Under the pieces are notes generated by a model that saw only the letters and a list, made by a program, of their open reading frames with translations, was not told where the DNA came from and made no database searches. A stretch of 64,000 bases of DNA, taken from assembly GCF_000203795.2 (NCBI RefSeq), contig NW_006281099.1, forward strand, positions 2,111,774 through 2,175,773, given 5' to 3'. The stretch is from Batrachochytrium dendrobatidis JAM81 (taxonomy: Eukaryota > Chytridiomycota > Chytridiomycetes > Rhizophydiales). Position numbers and translations under genes: made by a program. This document shows positions 23,101 to 34,292 of the stretch, piece after piece. Numbering within the stretch: the stretch's first letter is position 1; each line of letters opens with the position of its first letter.

Positions 23101-23271
23101 GGTTAGATTTCATATTATTCCATATTATTTATGCTTTTCCTTTGGTCGTTTAGTATCAATATCTTTATTTACAGTCCATCATTCTTTTAGTACGAATTTC
23201 CTTCCAGTTTGATTGTACGAAGTGTGGAAGAAGTTGAAACTCTCTTATCTCTGCAAGATAGCAGTTCTTGA
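20124..23271 (+). CDS. COG6: Conserved oligomeric Golgi complex subunit 6
   Basis: More than ten short exons join in frame between 20124 (or the in-frame ATG at 20115) and the TGA at 23269-23271. Visible blocks in order: PLYRKLTKVLxL, ALSDIYPQNTPSARRNLKSH, a coiled coil (IESHIDSIGNRCEQMDIQLKAA), LLERFTLSDTEIRLL, FFAALSRVQNIQTDCQTLL, ESAFEKLFRWALAECR, then [32 protein letters not shown], and a helical C-terminal region ending VEEVETLLSLQDSSS. Known: this is the Cog6 pattern (ALERFTLSxxE; GGxPRPIExxAHDPLRYVGDMLAWxHQ). Cog6 belongs to the COG lobe B tether for retrograde vesicles at the Golgi. The string of conserved blocks is diagnostic even though individual splice joins were not all checked. 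Confidence 0.9.
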
Positions 23272-23425
23272 TTAATAAATTCACGAGTATTTGGAATCTT
23301 GCTAATTACTGCCAAATCTGACATTTGCAAACTTTATTTCGAGCAATGCTTTGAATGCACTAAATAGAAAGGCAACTTGATAAACATCAAACATTTGCCC
23401 GTCATTTTGTTACCGATTTGAAAGT

Positions 23426-24550
23426 ATGGTTGTTCCAACCCAATGCACCGTTACCCATGTTCTGTTTGATATGGATGGGTAGGCTCATGTACATTGTATT
23501 TGCACTCTGATTGAATGGATGGTAACAGAGCCCAGCTAATTCAATAATTACTTTGGAATCTGAACATTGTCAATACTGCTTGCATTATCAACATAACAGA
23601 CTGCTCCTGGTAAGTTACCATCTAAACAGTCAATCTATCTTTTAAAGACTGCAGCCAATCGCTTATAATTAAATCATACATGTATTACCATTGGACTGTT
23701 TGGGAATAGGACACTGAGAGAGTGTATACCGAGGTTACACAAGAAATAGTTGGCCGCTACGGTAAAACGTATGACTGGGAAACCAAGTCCAAGCTGATTG
23801 GTCTTAAAGAAACCGATGTATGTAGTTGAACGATCTGTTTAGCAGACATCTGCCATGTAAACACCGTTTGCTTATAAATGTGAATCTAGGCTGGCGAGCT
23901 ACTCGTAAAATTGTTACAGATCCCAATGACTCCTGAAGAGTATATTGCCGAACGAAAGATTGGACATGTAAGAATGAATGGTATGGATATCCGATTGGAG
24001 TTTGACATCATGGCTGAAATCATATTTATATTATAGCAAGCCAGATTTCCGTTCTGTAAGCCGCTTCCAGGCGTGCTACGACTAGTGAAGCACTTGAAGA
24101 AACATAACATCCCCATTGCGGTAGGTGTATTGTTATTCATTATCTGACATTCAGAATAGCTAAATCGTCAATGTTCAAAAGGTTGGAACATCTTCATTCA
24201 GAGACGCATTTGCTCTCAAGTCCCAAAACAATCAAGAGTTGTTTTCTCTTTTCGACGGCAATGTTGTTTGTGGAAACGATGAGGGTGTTGTCCATGGCAA
24301 GCCTGCTCCTGATATTTTCCTTGCTGCTGCCAAGTTGATTGGCAATACGCTGGAGAACCCACGCAGCTGTATCGTGTTTGAAGACTCGCCCTCGGGTATT
24401 ATGGCTGGGTTAAATGCAAAAATGCAAACTGTTTGGATTCCAGATGCTAATATGGCCGTGGATGAGGGACTGAAAAGTAGAGCAGATTTGCTTTTAAAGA
24501 GTATGGAAGAGTTTGATCCTGCTGCATTTGGATTGCCTGCATTTGATTAG
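23426..24550 (+). CDS. HAD-superfamily phosphatase, pseudouridine-5'-phosphatase (HDHD1) type
   Basis: Exons join in frame from ATG 23426 (MVVPTQCTVTHVLFDMDG) to the TAG at 24548-24550. All HAD motifs are visible: motif I DMDGLLLDTE (nucleophile Asp), motif II VGTSSFRDAF, motif III Lys in HGKPAPDIFLAAA, and motif IV FEDSPSGIMAGLNAKM. The alpha-helical cap (YGKTYDWETKSKLIGLKETD ... ARFPFCKPLPGVLRLVKHL) matches GS1/HDHD1 proteins, which dephosphorylate pseudouridine 5'-phosphate; close relatives act on 2-deoxyglucose phosphate or glycerol phosphate, so the substrate is inferred. The LLL of motif I is encoded largely by a 10-base micro-exon (23600-23609). A non-consensus reading of that exon would destroy the active site, which supports the join. 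Confidence 0.88.
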
Positions 24551-24649
24551 ATCTTCAAAACACTCCTACCTTCAAAACTGAAGCTATTTTTGATTAGTTT
24601 TAAAAGTGCATAGATGGGTCAAATAAATGCGATCCATGTTAGGCTTATC

Positions 24650-24818
24650 TTACAGCCGTATTCACGTAAAATGAAACACTCTTGCCTTGAAATAATGGTT
24701 AAATATTCGTTGCGATTTCTATTAAAGATTCATTGCTTCAATAAAACTCTCATTCAATAGGCACAACGACCATGATATAATGCATACGGTCAAATTATAG
24801 CTTGAGTCTTTCGCCCCA
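24650..24818 (+). repeat. MITE-family end fragment
   Basis: Begins with the family terminus TTACAGCCGTATTCACGTAA and continues AATATTCGTTGCGATTTC. It repeats 19915-20088 in inverted orientation. Confidence 0.75.
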
Positions 24819-24852
24819 ATAGAGCTTGCACTAACCTAAAACAATCGTGCAG

Positions 24853-25000
24853 TCTTACAAACGGGCAATCCATGCTTCTGAAATGCTGCAACAGTAGCCT
24901 GATTGATGCCATCAATATTTTCAAAACATGATGAAATTGGGTTGTTGAAATATAAACACATCATCTGTCCATTCTCATCCTTTTGTCTTGACCTTTGATG
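24853..25000 (-). repeat. Partial NIDGINQ-family repeat
   Basis: On the minus strand it encodes NNPISSCFENIDGINQATVA, against SNPILSCFGNIDGINQIAVA in the copy at 38753. Only the left end of the element is present. Confidence 0.65.
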
Positions 25001-25035
25001 CCAAAAAACTCTGCTGGAACACCAATCCATCGACT

Positions 25036-26292
25036 ATGCCAACGCTCAAAACAATTACCAAGTTTGCAGGACTAAAGGTTTGATAGCCCTGCCGAATAAA
25101 TGTACCATTATGCATTAGTAGTTTGAACTATAATCAGAAACGATCCACTAACAATGGTTATTTCTGGTTTGAGTAGCAAGAGTTTCGGTCTAGCAATGAT
25201 AAAGTCAATAGCAACATTCTGATTCTACTTCATGGATTGGGAGATACTGCAGGTACATTGCAGATATATACATCAATCTAATCTCTGTCAAGCAATTATG
25301 AATGGGATTTAAAAGTATCCACTAACATATGCCAATCTGTGCACATAAGCCAACTTTGTGCAGTTTGGAGTCAAGATGCAGTTGCCGCAGACAGCCATCT
25401 GTGCAATCGCAGGGCCTTCCAATATCCCTTACTATGATCAAGGTACTGGTTGGTTTCCTGCATACAATCAAGTTGACTGCACAGGTAATATGCGATTCTA
25501 GTCCTAGAAAGTATACAGTTGGCACGATCATCTTTTCTAATTGTCATTGGAGTAACAGATCTAGACAGCGGATGCAAGCAATTGCGAAAAGGCATCCAGT
25601 CTACACGATCTTTGATATGCTCCTTTTTGACGGAATGTGTGATTGCATCCAAGGAGCATCCAGATGGATGGCCTGCAGAGCGAGTGTTTCTATTGGGATT
25701 TTCTCAGGGTGGCATAATGGCATTGGATGTAGCCTTGATGGGCTCTTGGCCGGATACATACACTTCTGAGATGCCACGAGCTCTGGAGCTGGGTGGTGTT
25801 GTGAGCATTAGTGGGTGGATTGATATGGATAGATACGATTCATCCAACACCAGTATCAATGGGAGAGTTGTCAAAAAAACATCAGTGCTGGTGACACAGG
25901 GCATAAGTGACGGTGCATTTGACATGAAGTTATTTGAATCCAAGGTTTGTATTTAAATGACTGCCAGAATATCAAGTTTGATTATTTTGTTAATATGTTT
26001 AAACTGCATTTACCGTATATTGATACGGTAAACAGAAATCGGTATTGCGTAGGTTTGTAGAAACGGAGGATCAACTTCAAGTTGGTGTGATAGCGGGAAA
26101 AGGACATACAATGCCTCAATCTCAGGTACGCTATGATATCTGTCATTGATTTCAAGTCGAACACTAACTTTCAAATGTAATTAAAAGGAGGAAATGAGGA
26201 TTATTATGGGGTGGTTTGCTCGAGTATTGTGGCTAAGGAATCTGGCACTAGAAGCCTTACCAGATATAGTGGATATTACCAATATGAAATAA
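25036..26292 (+). CDS. Alpha/beta-hydrolase, carboxylesterase/acyl-protein thioesterase-like
   Basis: Exons join in frame from ATG 25036 (MPTLKTITKF) through ILILLHGLGDTAANFVQFG (oxyanion-hole LLHGxGD), then QTAICAIAGPSNIPYYDQGTGWF, to ERVFLLGFSQGGIMALDVAL. The last holds the nucleophile Ser in GFSQGG, the exact elbow of acyl-protein thioesterases and LYPLA-type carboxylesterases. The predicted acid lies in TQGISDGAFD and the catalytic His in AGKGHTMPQS. The frame ends at the TAA 26290-26292. Known: relatives remove palmitate from proteins or hydrolyse lysophospholipids and small esters. Inference: a cytosolic serine hydrolase; the substrate cannot be told. Length is somewhat above the usual 230 because of an insert between GVTD and FSQGG (VTDLDSGCKQLRKGIQSTRS). 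Confidence 0.8.
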
Positions 26293-27083
26293 ACCATAAC
26301 ACCAAGTTTCTAGTCACATATTGACAAGTATATATGCCCAACTACGGCACCACTCAAACATCAAGTGTAAAGTTCAAGCTGGTCACTGGGTGTTGGTGAT
26401 TCGTGTTGCTGGCACGAAACTATTCCATGCTATTACAGTCGTATTCATTCTGCAGTGACTGTCTTGAATAAACAGTCAGTTTGTAGAAGAACGAATATTC
26501 AATCATTTTCTATTCCAAAGACTCGATCAATAAACAAGAACCACGATATGATGCACAGTTATAATTTGAACTATCCTTTCACCTCTCGAGTCATACACTG
26601 ATTGACAGATTCATTTTAATCCAGATATTGAGTTTGACTGCTGTCAATCAGACTCTGTACAAACACATCCCTGTCAAGGAGTTTAAGACACAGTGCTGTC
26701 CAGTGAGATTGGCTGTTTATGTATTCTAGTCGAGTGTTTCGTTCTGCGTGAATACAGCTGCAAACTCGATGTCCAAACACCAACATTCTTGTGCTTTGTC
26801 ATCCCATTTGATTACAACCCTCCCTTGATTGCAATCCTTTCCTCCCTTGCTGGCGGGACACCCCAGGATGGTCAAGCGCAGGGCTGCCAAGGTTGCATCC
26901 ATTTTTCATCTTCAACTTTAGGATTCTTACTTTGGTCACATCGTTTGGGTTTAGCCCACTTACAGTCTTTCAATCCACAACGACGAATTCATCCTCATTG
27001 ACCACTCTCTTGGATCATTTAGCACTAGTCGTTTGTCCTTCTGCTATTGTGGCTTGGTAGCATAGATAGTACATCCAATCAAG
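26293..27083. other. Intergenic region with MITE copy
   Basis: A plus-strand 102-codon frame (26693-27001) starts inside the MITE copy and has no recognisable family. The rest is probably the 5' region of the EGF-7TM gene. Confidence 0.4.
26480..26765 (+). repeat. MITE-like repeat, diverged copy
   Basis: Left block GAACGAATATTCAATCATTT, middle CAGATTCATTTTAATCCAGA (compare 13107), right block GTGCTGTCCAGTGAGATTGG and terminus CTGCGTGAATACAGCTGCA. All correspond in order to the copies at 12957 and 34558. Confidence 0.6.
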
Positions 27084-28695
27084 ATGTTGTCTTGTCTTGG
27101 ACGTCACAGGCGAGTCCTTTCTCGGCTACTAACCATCACATTCATGCCGCTCTTCTATACCCTACTATTGACTTGTTTGATGGGCATTACTCAGGCACAG
27201 TCTATTAATTCCACCTCACTTCAATCAAAGGAGTCTTGGTCTGAATCTCCAGCAACGTCTACACCTATTTCTTCAAGTACGGCAACTGCCACTTTGGCCA
27301 TATTGCCAGCAAGTACATCGTCGTTAGATCATGAACTATCTTTGGATGCGCATCAAGGTAAGACCAGTTTAATCATTAAATGGTTAAACTCGAGGATAAA
27401 TCGCTAATGTAGTTAAACTGTAGCAAACAAGACCACGTTTTCGGGATGCCTCAACAATTGTTCAGGAGTAGGAAAATGCTTAAAAAATGGAGCTTGTCAG
27501 TGTCCACCACCCAGAATACCATCATGGTGGAAAACATACGGACTAGACTGCAGTAACTATCGTCTTTCATTTAGCTATGCATGGCCCTACTTTCGATACT
27601 CATGGCTGCTAGTGTACACGCTATGTTTGCTGCTACTAAGTTTTTTCAACTACCAAACGTTTAGAGCAAATGGCTGGTACTTGGGAGGTGTACGGCACAT
27701 CTGCCAATGCCTGATTCACACGGCCATATTCAGTAAGTTGAATAGATCTCATCTGCTTGTTTGTAGCATTCTTACTTTCCTTTCCATTCTTTGGATCTCT
27801 ATGCAACTAATTTACTGCCGTATTCATTAAAATGGAACCTGTATTCATCTTGTATAAGAGTTTAAAGGGCACAATGTTGCCCAGTAAGATTTTCAGTCAT
27901 CATTTCATGAGACTGGCTGTCTATCATGTATTTGACGCCCTTATTTAATGATCTATTTGTGAATACTTTTGCAATTGATTCTTTTATGATTACACAACAC
28001 CAACCTCTAATCACTTTGTTGTAGCTCGCTTTTTGTTTTTTTCAATAGATCCCTATTCAGTCAGCAGCACCATTAGTCCAATTGTATCCCGCATGCTGCT
28101 GTCATCATTTTATCTTTTTTTCATCCTTGCCTACGTTATTATGGCACTACATTGGGTTGACATCTGCCGGACAGCTCTCGCCTTGACTCCATCAAAAACG
28201 CTACGCTTTGCACATATTGGCGCAACTATCCTTGTTTTGTCATTTGTTTCTCTTCAAGTTTTCATTACCATATCCCAGCTCAACCACGTTAATAGTCGAC
28301 AGATCCTGTTTGCCGACACGCTTAGCATGACGTTAATCATGGTTCTTTTTGTACCTTTATATCTCTACTACGGATACCTCTTTACCAGTCGACTGAAATT
28401 GGTGCGGAAAGACAAGGAGGGAAAACGTGATCGCCTTATCAAAAAAGTTCGTGTCATATCTCTAGGCCCAGCAACAGCAGGACTAACGTCTGCCCTTATC
28501 ATGATAGTCAAAATAATCTGCTTTCGACACAATCCCTATTTGTTTCTTATAGGCGAGTCAGCAAGCCATTTTTTTGAAATGATTTCTGTTGCTCTGTTTT
28601 TGTACGGTATTTTGCTAGATACAACTGTCAAGCCTGGCTCGCTTCTTACACGACGAACTACATATGGCCGGTCCATTAGAACAACCCGTACTTGA
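27084..28695 (+). CDS. Seven-transmembrane protein with signal peptide and EGF-like motif
   Basis: Three exons (27084 to about 27358, about 27424 to 27732, about 28025 to 28695) join in frame. Residues 1-40 form a long signal sequence ending ITQAQS, then a Ser/Thr-rich ectodomain. Next is an EGF-like motif, CLNNCSGVGKCLKNGACQCP, followed by seven hydrophobic segments. The first is WLLVYTLCLLLLSFF and the last is MISVALFLYGIL; others include MLLSSFYLFFILAYVIMAL and FAHIGATILVLSFVSLQVF. The C-terminus is basic. Known: TOM1/THH1-type and GPR180/TMEM145-type 7TM proteins share the overall layout; the exact family is uncertain. Inference: a surface receptor-like protein with a cysteine-rich adhesion module. 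The second intron is long because it contains a MITE remnant. Confidence 0.75.
27817..27975 (+). repeat. Internally deleted MITE inside an intron
   Basis: Both ends are recognisable: TTTACTGCCGTATTCATTAA at the left, then AAAGGGCACAATGTTGCCCA and a right end TTTGTGAATACTTTTGCA. It lies wholly within the last intron of the EGF-7TM gene. Confidence 0.6.
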
Positions 28696-28883
28696 TGTTT
28701 TTAGAAGATTGATTGAAAATATAATTACACTACAATAAATACATTATAATCGTTTGATAATCGACCAACGTGTTACTGGCCATTTGATCAAGTTAGTGCT
28801 TCATCCGACCCCAACATTTACATCTAGCCAAAGCTTCCAGTAGCGAACTGTGTACTAGTGATTTGGCACGTCCAATCATAATT

Positions 28884-30070
28884 TCATTCTGCAACAATTG
28901 CTCTGGAGCCAAGTCGTTCGATTGCAAAGCTAGTAACACTGCTGCATTTGGTCAGGTTCACCTTTTTTAGACTTGGTAGCCTGCTCAAATACCCAACAGC
29001 TCGATCCGACAACATATAGCAGTACTGTAACTGTATGTTTTCTAGATACTGGCCAACAACATCTACAAAGCCATTATCTATATCTGCCACAATCGCCTCA
29101 CCAGCCTCAGCAAATGCCTGATCGGTGATGCGCCAACAAAACGCAAATCCTACATCCTTGAGAAACATGCACCCACGAAGCACGGCTCTCACACCCACAT
29201 CGCCAATTAGAAACGCTCCAGAGCAGTCCAACCCGGCCAATCCTTTACAATTTTTGCCCAGTACCATCAACGCCTGATCGTCTAGTTTTGTACATCCGCA
29301 GAGCTTGAGTATGTGGAGAGATGCGCAGATGGAAGTGTTGGTATAGAGTTTTGATGCACCCTTTGAAGAAATATTGGATTGACGAAAATGAGATATATCG
29401 AGGGTTTTAAGGCTGTCAAACAGGGATGATGCAAGTGTGGATATAACTGGATCTGTTACTGCAGGAGTATTGGAGATGTCGATGTAGGCGAGGGTCTTGA
29501 ATGATCTTGTAGTTTGTATAAACATTATCATTCCTTGCTGAGTGATGCTTGTTCCGCCCAGTTGAAGCGATGACAGCTGGGGAATATAACGGGACACTTG
29601 ATCAAGATGGGTATCAGTGAATTGTCTAGCAGCTCTGGTTGCAATGATATTTTGAACGTGACGGCCAAGTGATGGCAACAGATAAAACATAAATCTATCA
29701 ATGAACTGCTTTCCATCCTTTTTAGACAATATATGTGTGATATCAAGTGTACTCCAATACTTTCTAGTATTGAGTGCTTTTCGAAACTTGCTGCTGGTGT
29801 TCCATAAGGTGATATGGTCAAATATTGATAATGGCGTAAATATGATTTGAATAATCTACCAAACCGATTGATTAGTAATGGTGCCATCTCTTACTAATGT
29901 GTTGGGATTTCACTTGGAAATGCAGTAATATAATCCCTAAAGCTCACCTCTAGTGGTAATGATTGCATCTTTGGATACTGTTTGACGTCAAGTGCAGCCA
30001 ATTCAATATATGGCACGAAAAGCTTATTCTGAGTGATTGACAATCCACGTTTGTCATTTTCAAAAATACT
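28884..30070 (-). CDS. F-box and leucine-rich-repeat protein (AMN1/FBXL-like)
   Basis: The main exon is complement(28884..29855); an upstream exon ends at 29948 with a GTGAGC donor. Joined in frame they give MQSLPLEIIQIIFTPLSIFD, a clear F-box start (LPxEIIxxIF), followed by LWNTSSKFRKAL...YWSTLDI. The rest is LRRs of the Cys-containing type: YIDISNTPAVTDPVISTLAS, LHILKLCGCTKLDDQALMVL, LAGLDCSGAFLIGDVGVRAV, LENIQLQYCYMLSDRAVGYL, LKKVNLTKCSSVTSFAIERL. Known: FBXL proteins are substrate adaptors of SCF ubiquitin ligases, and Amn1 acts in mitotic exit control. The 5' end (about 30070) is uncertain because no in-frame ATG was found in the F-box exon, so at least one more 5' exon is likely. Confidence 0.8.
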
Positions 30071-30516
30071 CGGTCAGATACAGGCTGATGTGCAAACACA
30101 TTCTCAGGACATATATTTACCACGAGACTTTGAAATGCTTATTGTTGTTTACTTGATATAATATCGACTCCATTCATACTGCTTGTACAAGTAAATATAG
30201 TCAAAGCCACAATGGCATATAAACCACTAAAACTTTGATCTGCAATTTACTAATCAAATCATCACGGGCAGATTTTATTGGCCAGCAAGCCAATATTGAA
30301 TTAGTGAGCTACGGGTCTTTAGTAAAAACATCAGCAAGCATCGATTGCTAGTGTGACATGACCCATTGATTACAATATAACAGGATAATCAGATGGCTGA
30401 CAAACTGGGTTTACTCCTTTGATATATATTTGGGTTAAATATCGAGTTTGTTGAATCCAGATCTTGGAAAAGTTCGCTCATTTAATACAAATCAATTCGA
30501 TTGCTAGTTCTATAGT
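30071..30516. promoter_or_regulatory. Divergent intergenic region
   Basis: Lies between the F-box/LRR gene and the chromate transporter, which are divergent. It probably includes the missing first exon of the F-box gene and both promoters. No repeat or RNA gene seen. Confidence 0.35.
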
Positions 30517-32190
30517 ATGACTGAATCTGTCACTGCTATTATCATCCATTCTAAAGAGACTGAAGACCCTACTTGTGCTGATTGGACTGGATTACATTCC
30601 GAAGATGCTGACCAACTTTCCGATTCTATTGGGATTACACCAATTACTCCGCCCAATGCAAACTCGGCCTCACCTGCAATCGAAAACATTCAAGTAACAT
30701 CTCCATCACTATCATATCGACTATGGGAAATTATCTCTGCCTATGTGCCCTTGACCTATACGTCGTTTGGTGGCCCACAGGTTCATATTGCCATGTTCAT
30801 TCATGAATTTGTCGAGCATAGAAAATGGCTTCCAAGTCATGTTTTTGCTGAGCTGTTTGCTATTGCCCAAGCTCTTCCTGGGCCAGCATCTACTCAGCTG
30901 GGATACAGTATCGGGTTAGCACGTGCTGGTGTTCTTGGAGGTCTTCTTTCATTTGTTATCTGGAGGTAAGCTTTAAATTAGTTATATGCATTATACTTTT
31001 GGTTTGAAAACTGGCATCAAATTGATCCTAACCGACTAATAGATTTTTCGACACAATCAACTCCATCTTCATAAAATAGCTTACCATGTATGCTCATCAT
31101 GATGGGATTTGGCATCGGAGTATCTCAGCTAGGTTCATCTCTACCAGTTTGGGTTCTCTACCTTCAAAACGGTCTGACAGCAGCTGCCGTTGGTCTTGTT
31201 GCACTTGCGGCATACAAGCTTGGAATCAAACTTTTAGTAGATCCAATCTGCAGTGCTCTTGGTGCCTTTTCCGCCATCATGGCGATTAATCTATACAAGG
31301 AAGTTTGGCTGTTTCCTGTACTAATGATTGTTGGCGGTATAGTGTCGTGGAGCGAAGCCATGTATCTGGAATACCTTGACCGAAAAGAGCGGCAAAGAAT
31401 TACAACTTATCATGCAGAGAGCGATGCACTTGGTTCTGGCTGCAATACTATAAATCAGAACATTTCCGTCACGACGATGCCTGCCGAAAACGATGATTTT
31501 ACAGTTCAATTTAGCTACACTCCCAAAACTGGTCTAATTATACTTGGTGTCTGGTTACTTTTTCTGATTGTTGCGATTGGTTTGCGTGCCTTGACTACCG
31601 TTCGCCCACTCAGTGTGCTGGGTACTCTTTACTTTGTCGGTTCCATTATTTTCGGAGGTGGTCCAGTAGTCATTCCTCTTTTGCAAAACTACGTCGTGAC
31701 CAACTCTTGGCTCAGCGACTCGGAGTTTCTGATTGGTCTTGCCATCATCAATGCACTTCCAGGACCTAATTTTAACATTGCATCCTATGTTGGCGCGTTG
31801 GCATTGCGTGGATCGATTGGCTCGAGCATCAGTGGAGCCATTCTTGCCAACATTGGCATCTTCCTTCCTGGTCTTTTACTCATGACTGGTATTATGCCTC
31901 TGTGGAACCGGTATCGCTCATTCAAGTCGATTCAGTCAATCTTCAAGGGTGTAAATGCTGCTGCTGTAGGCTTGGTTGTTGCAGCTGTATATCTACTGGG
32001 CCAAAAGGCATACGCGCCACCTGCTAGCAATGGTCTTGGCATTGTAGATTCTCTTGTTGGTCATCCAGTGTATCTTGGGATTGCGGTGTTTTCCTACACT
32101 GCATCTGGATTTTTAAAGCTGCCTACACCTTTGGCTATTGTTGTTGGTGGTCTTGTTGGCATGATTGACTGGCTTACGCATAGAATGTGA
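30517..32190 (+). CDS. Chromate (CHR) family transporter, two-domain
   Basis: Exons 30517..30965 and 31080..32190 join in frame to 519 residues, restoring FVIWSLPCML across the splice as in other CHR proteins. Two homologous CHR halves are visible. The first has TYTSFGGPQVHIAMF and AELFAIAQALPGPASTQLGYSIG. The second has VGSIIFGGGPVVIPLLQNYVV and FLIGLAIINALPGPNFNIASYVG. The repeated FGGP and LPGP motifs are the family signature. About 10-12 hydrophobic spans are present. Known: CHR proteins move chromate (and probably sulfate-like oxyanions) and often give chromate resistance; two-domain forms occur in bacteria and fungi. Inference: a plasma-membrane or vacuolar anion transporter. The N-terminal 60 residues are acidic and Ser/Thr-rich, unlike the bacterial form. 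Confidence 0.93.
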
Positions 32191-32667
32191 TTTTGACTGA
32201 ATCTCTATTACAATCCCAACTATAAAATAAAGGAATACACTGTAAGTTGATGTGATTGGTGTATTTCATCAATTGTGGCATTATAACTGCAAGCCAGCCA
32301 TGAACAGCACCATTAATTGTGGACTTCCAGCCAGTTTGTTATTTTGAGTTTTTCTTTCAATTCTTAAACTCATCTATTTCTCATATATTGTCCAGCTATG
32401 AGCAGCCTTATTCGTCAGATCCCCTCTGTTACTTCCAGTGGGTTAATGCGGGCATCTCCCGCTTATGGTACTGTTGCTATTGCTGCTGTTTTGAAATGAC
32501 CTGATCTAGTTTAGACCAAAGTGCAACCGCTTCATCATTATCGCCTACCTCATTGATTGGCCCATTGTCTATATTCCTATGGCCATCTGCTTATATCTAT
32601 AGTTGTACAGTAGATGCAATACTAATTTCATCAACCGAATGCATGTTTTACTGCTATCACAAACGCC
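32191..32667. other. Intergenic region
   Basis: Between the chromate transporter and LSC1, same strand. Only a 61-codon frame (32319-32504) without features; probably 3' UTR, promoter and 5' UTR. Confidence 0.35.
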
Positions 32668-34292
32668 ATGACTACTAAACCAGCTGCCCGTCGCACACTC
32701 GCATCTACCATGACTACTTCATATAACAACACTGCCCTCAACATGATGATCGATAAGAATACCAAGGTTATCTGTCAAGGTTTCACTGGAAAAATGGTAA
32801 CTATTATTGTGATGATGGTGTATGCATCAATGGCCGGTTTCCAGCTCTATTAATGAGTTGATTTAAAGGGTTGAACTAATGCCTGCATACATTCACTATA
32901 CTAAATGATCTACTTATCCATGGCACTGCATCGACTACTCTTACTATGTTTTGCTGATCTTTCAACTGATAATTACTCATTGTGGCGGCTGCTCCATCTG
33001 TCCATGTGCAATCCGTTTTTGGATCTCATTTAAAACTGTGTTCACGCTTGATCAATATAGGGTACTCTTCACTCCAAGGCTGCTATCGAATATGGCACAA
33101 GAATGGTTGGAGGTACTTCTCCTTCAAAGGCTGGCACTACCCATCTTGGACTGCCTGTGTTTGGCTCTGTCAAAGAGGTAGCGTATTCCTACTTTCTCTC
33201 TGGCTCTTGAATGATATCAGATTCTGATTTGTCTTGTTAGGCTGTCAGTGAAGTCAAGCCCGATGCATCTGTTATCTATGTTCCTCCTCCAGGTGCTGCT
33301 GCCGCTATTATTGAGGCGATCCAAGCTGAAATTCCCCTTGTTGTATGCATCACCGAGGGTATTCCTCAGCAAGACATGGTCAAGGTAAACTTATTTTTGA
33401 TGGAATAGCTTGAACTGCATTTAGCTTCCAATCCAGCATTTCCTAGCTTGACCAACCACCTTATTTCAAAATATCAGGTCAAGAAGATTTTGTTGAACCA
33501 GAACAAGTCTCGTTTGATCGGCCCCAACTGTCCTGGTATTATTAAGCCTGACCAGTGCAAGATTGGCATTATGCCTGGTCACATTCATCGTCCTGGAAAA
33601 ATCGGTAACTTTATGCCATCTACTTTAAAGTGTAATATTATACAACTAATACTTTCAATATGGAATGCGTCTAGGCATTGTATCCAGATCTGGTACTCTC
33701 ACTTATGAAGCTGTTGCCCAAACTACCGCTGCTGGTCTTGGTCAAACCCTTTGTGTTGGTATTGGTGGCGATCCCTTCAACGGCACCAACTTTGTCGACT
33801 GCCTCAAGGTGTTCCTTGCTGACCCTGAGACCGAGGGTATTGTTCTAATTGGCGAGATTGGCGGTAGTGCCGAAGAAGACGCTGCCGAATATCTCATGCA
33901 GCACAATATGTCTCGTAGCAATCCTAAGCCTGTCGTTTCGTTTATTGCAGGTCTATCTGCTCCTCCAGGTCGTCGCATGGGTAAGTTGCATCAATGTTTC
34001 TTGTCATTTAGATCGTGTTTTGATTTCATTCTTCTCGTTTAACTTGGTATCTATAGGTCACGCCGGTGCCATTATTTCTGGTGGAAAGGGCAAGGCCGAG
34101 GACAAGGTTGCGGCTCTTCAAAGGGCTGGTGTCATTGTTTCCCAATCTCCTGCTAAACTTGGTTACTATATGAAAAAGGTACCTTATATCTACTATTTGA
34201 ATGTACACCACATCTCATGCTTGACAACAATTCCTGACATTTGGTCTAATCGTTGTTTTTAGGCTTTTGATGATCTTAAACTTGGGGCTTAA
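32668..34292 (+). CDS. LSC1: Succinyl-CoA ligase alpha subunit, mitochondrial
   Basis: About six exons run from ATG 32668 ([15 protein letters not shown], a basic presequence) to the TAA at 34290-34292. Conserved blocks: [22 protein letters not shown] (CoA-binding Rossmann start), [68 protein letters not shown], and [17 protein letters not shown], which carries the phosphorylated active-site His. Known: the enzyme catalyses the substrate-level phosphorylation step of the TCA cycle in the matrix, with the beta subunit choosing ADP or GDP. The tail is short (AFDDLKLGA). Nothing unusual. Introns are 60-150 bases with clear GT-AG ends. Confidence 0.96.

Larger units (their letters stand above)
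24551..25035. other. Repeat-filled intergenic region
   Basis: Contains the MITE-family fragment 24650-24818 and the NIDGINQ-family fragment 24853-25000. A 64-codon minus frame (24836-25030) is repeat-derived. Confidence 0.5.

Noticed and set aside
25329..25769. 146-codon plus-strand frame
   Set aside because: Overlaps the serine hydrolase exons in another frame; the hydrolase frame carries the catalytic motifs.
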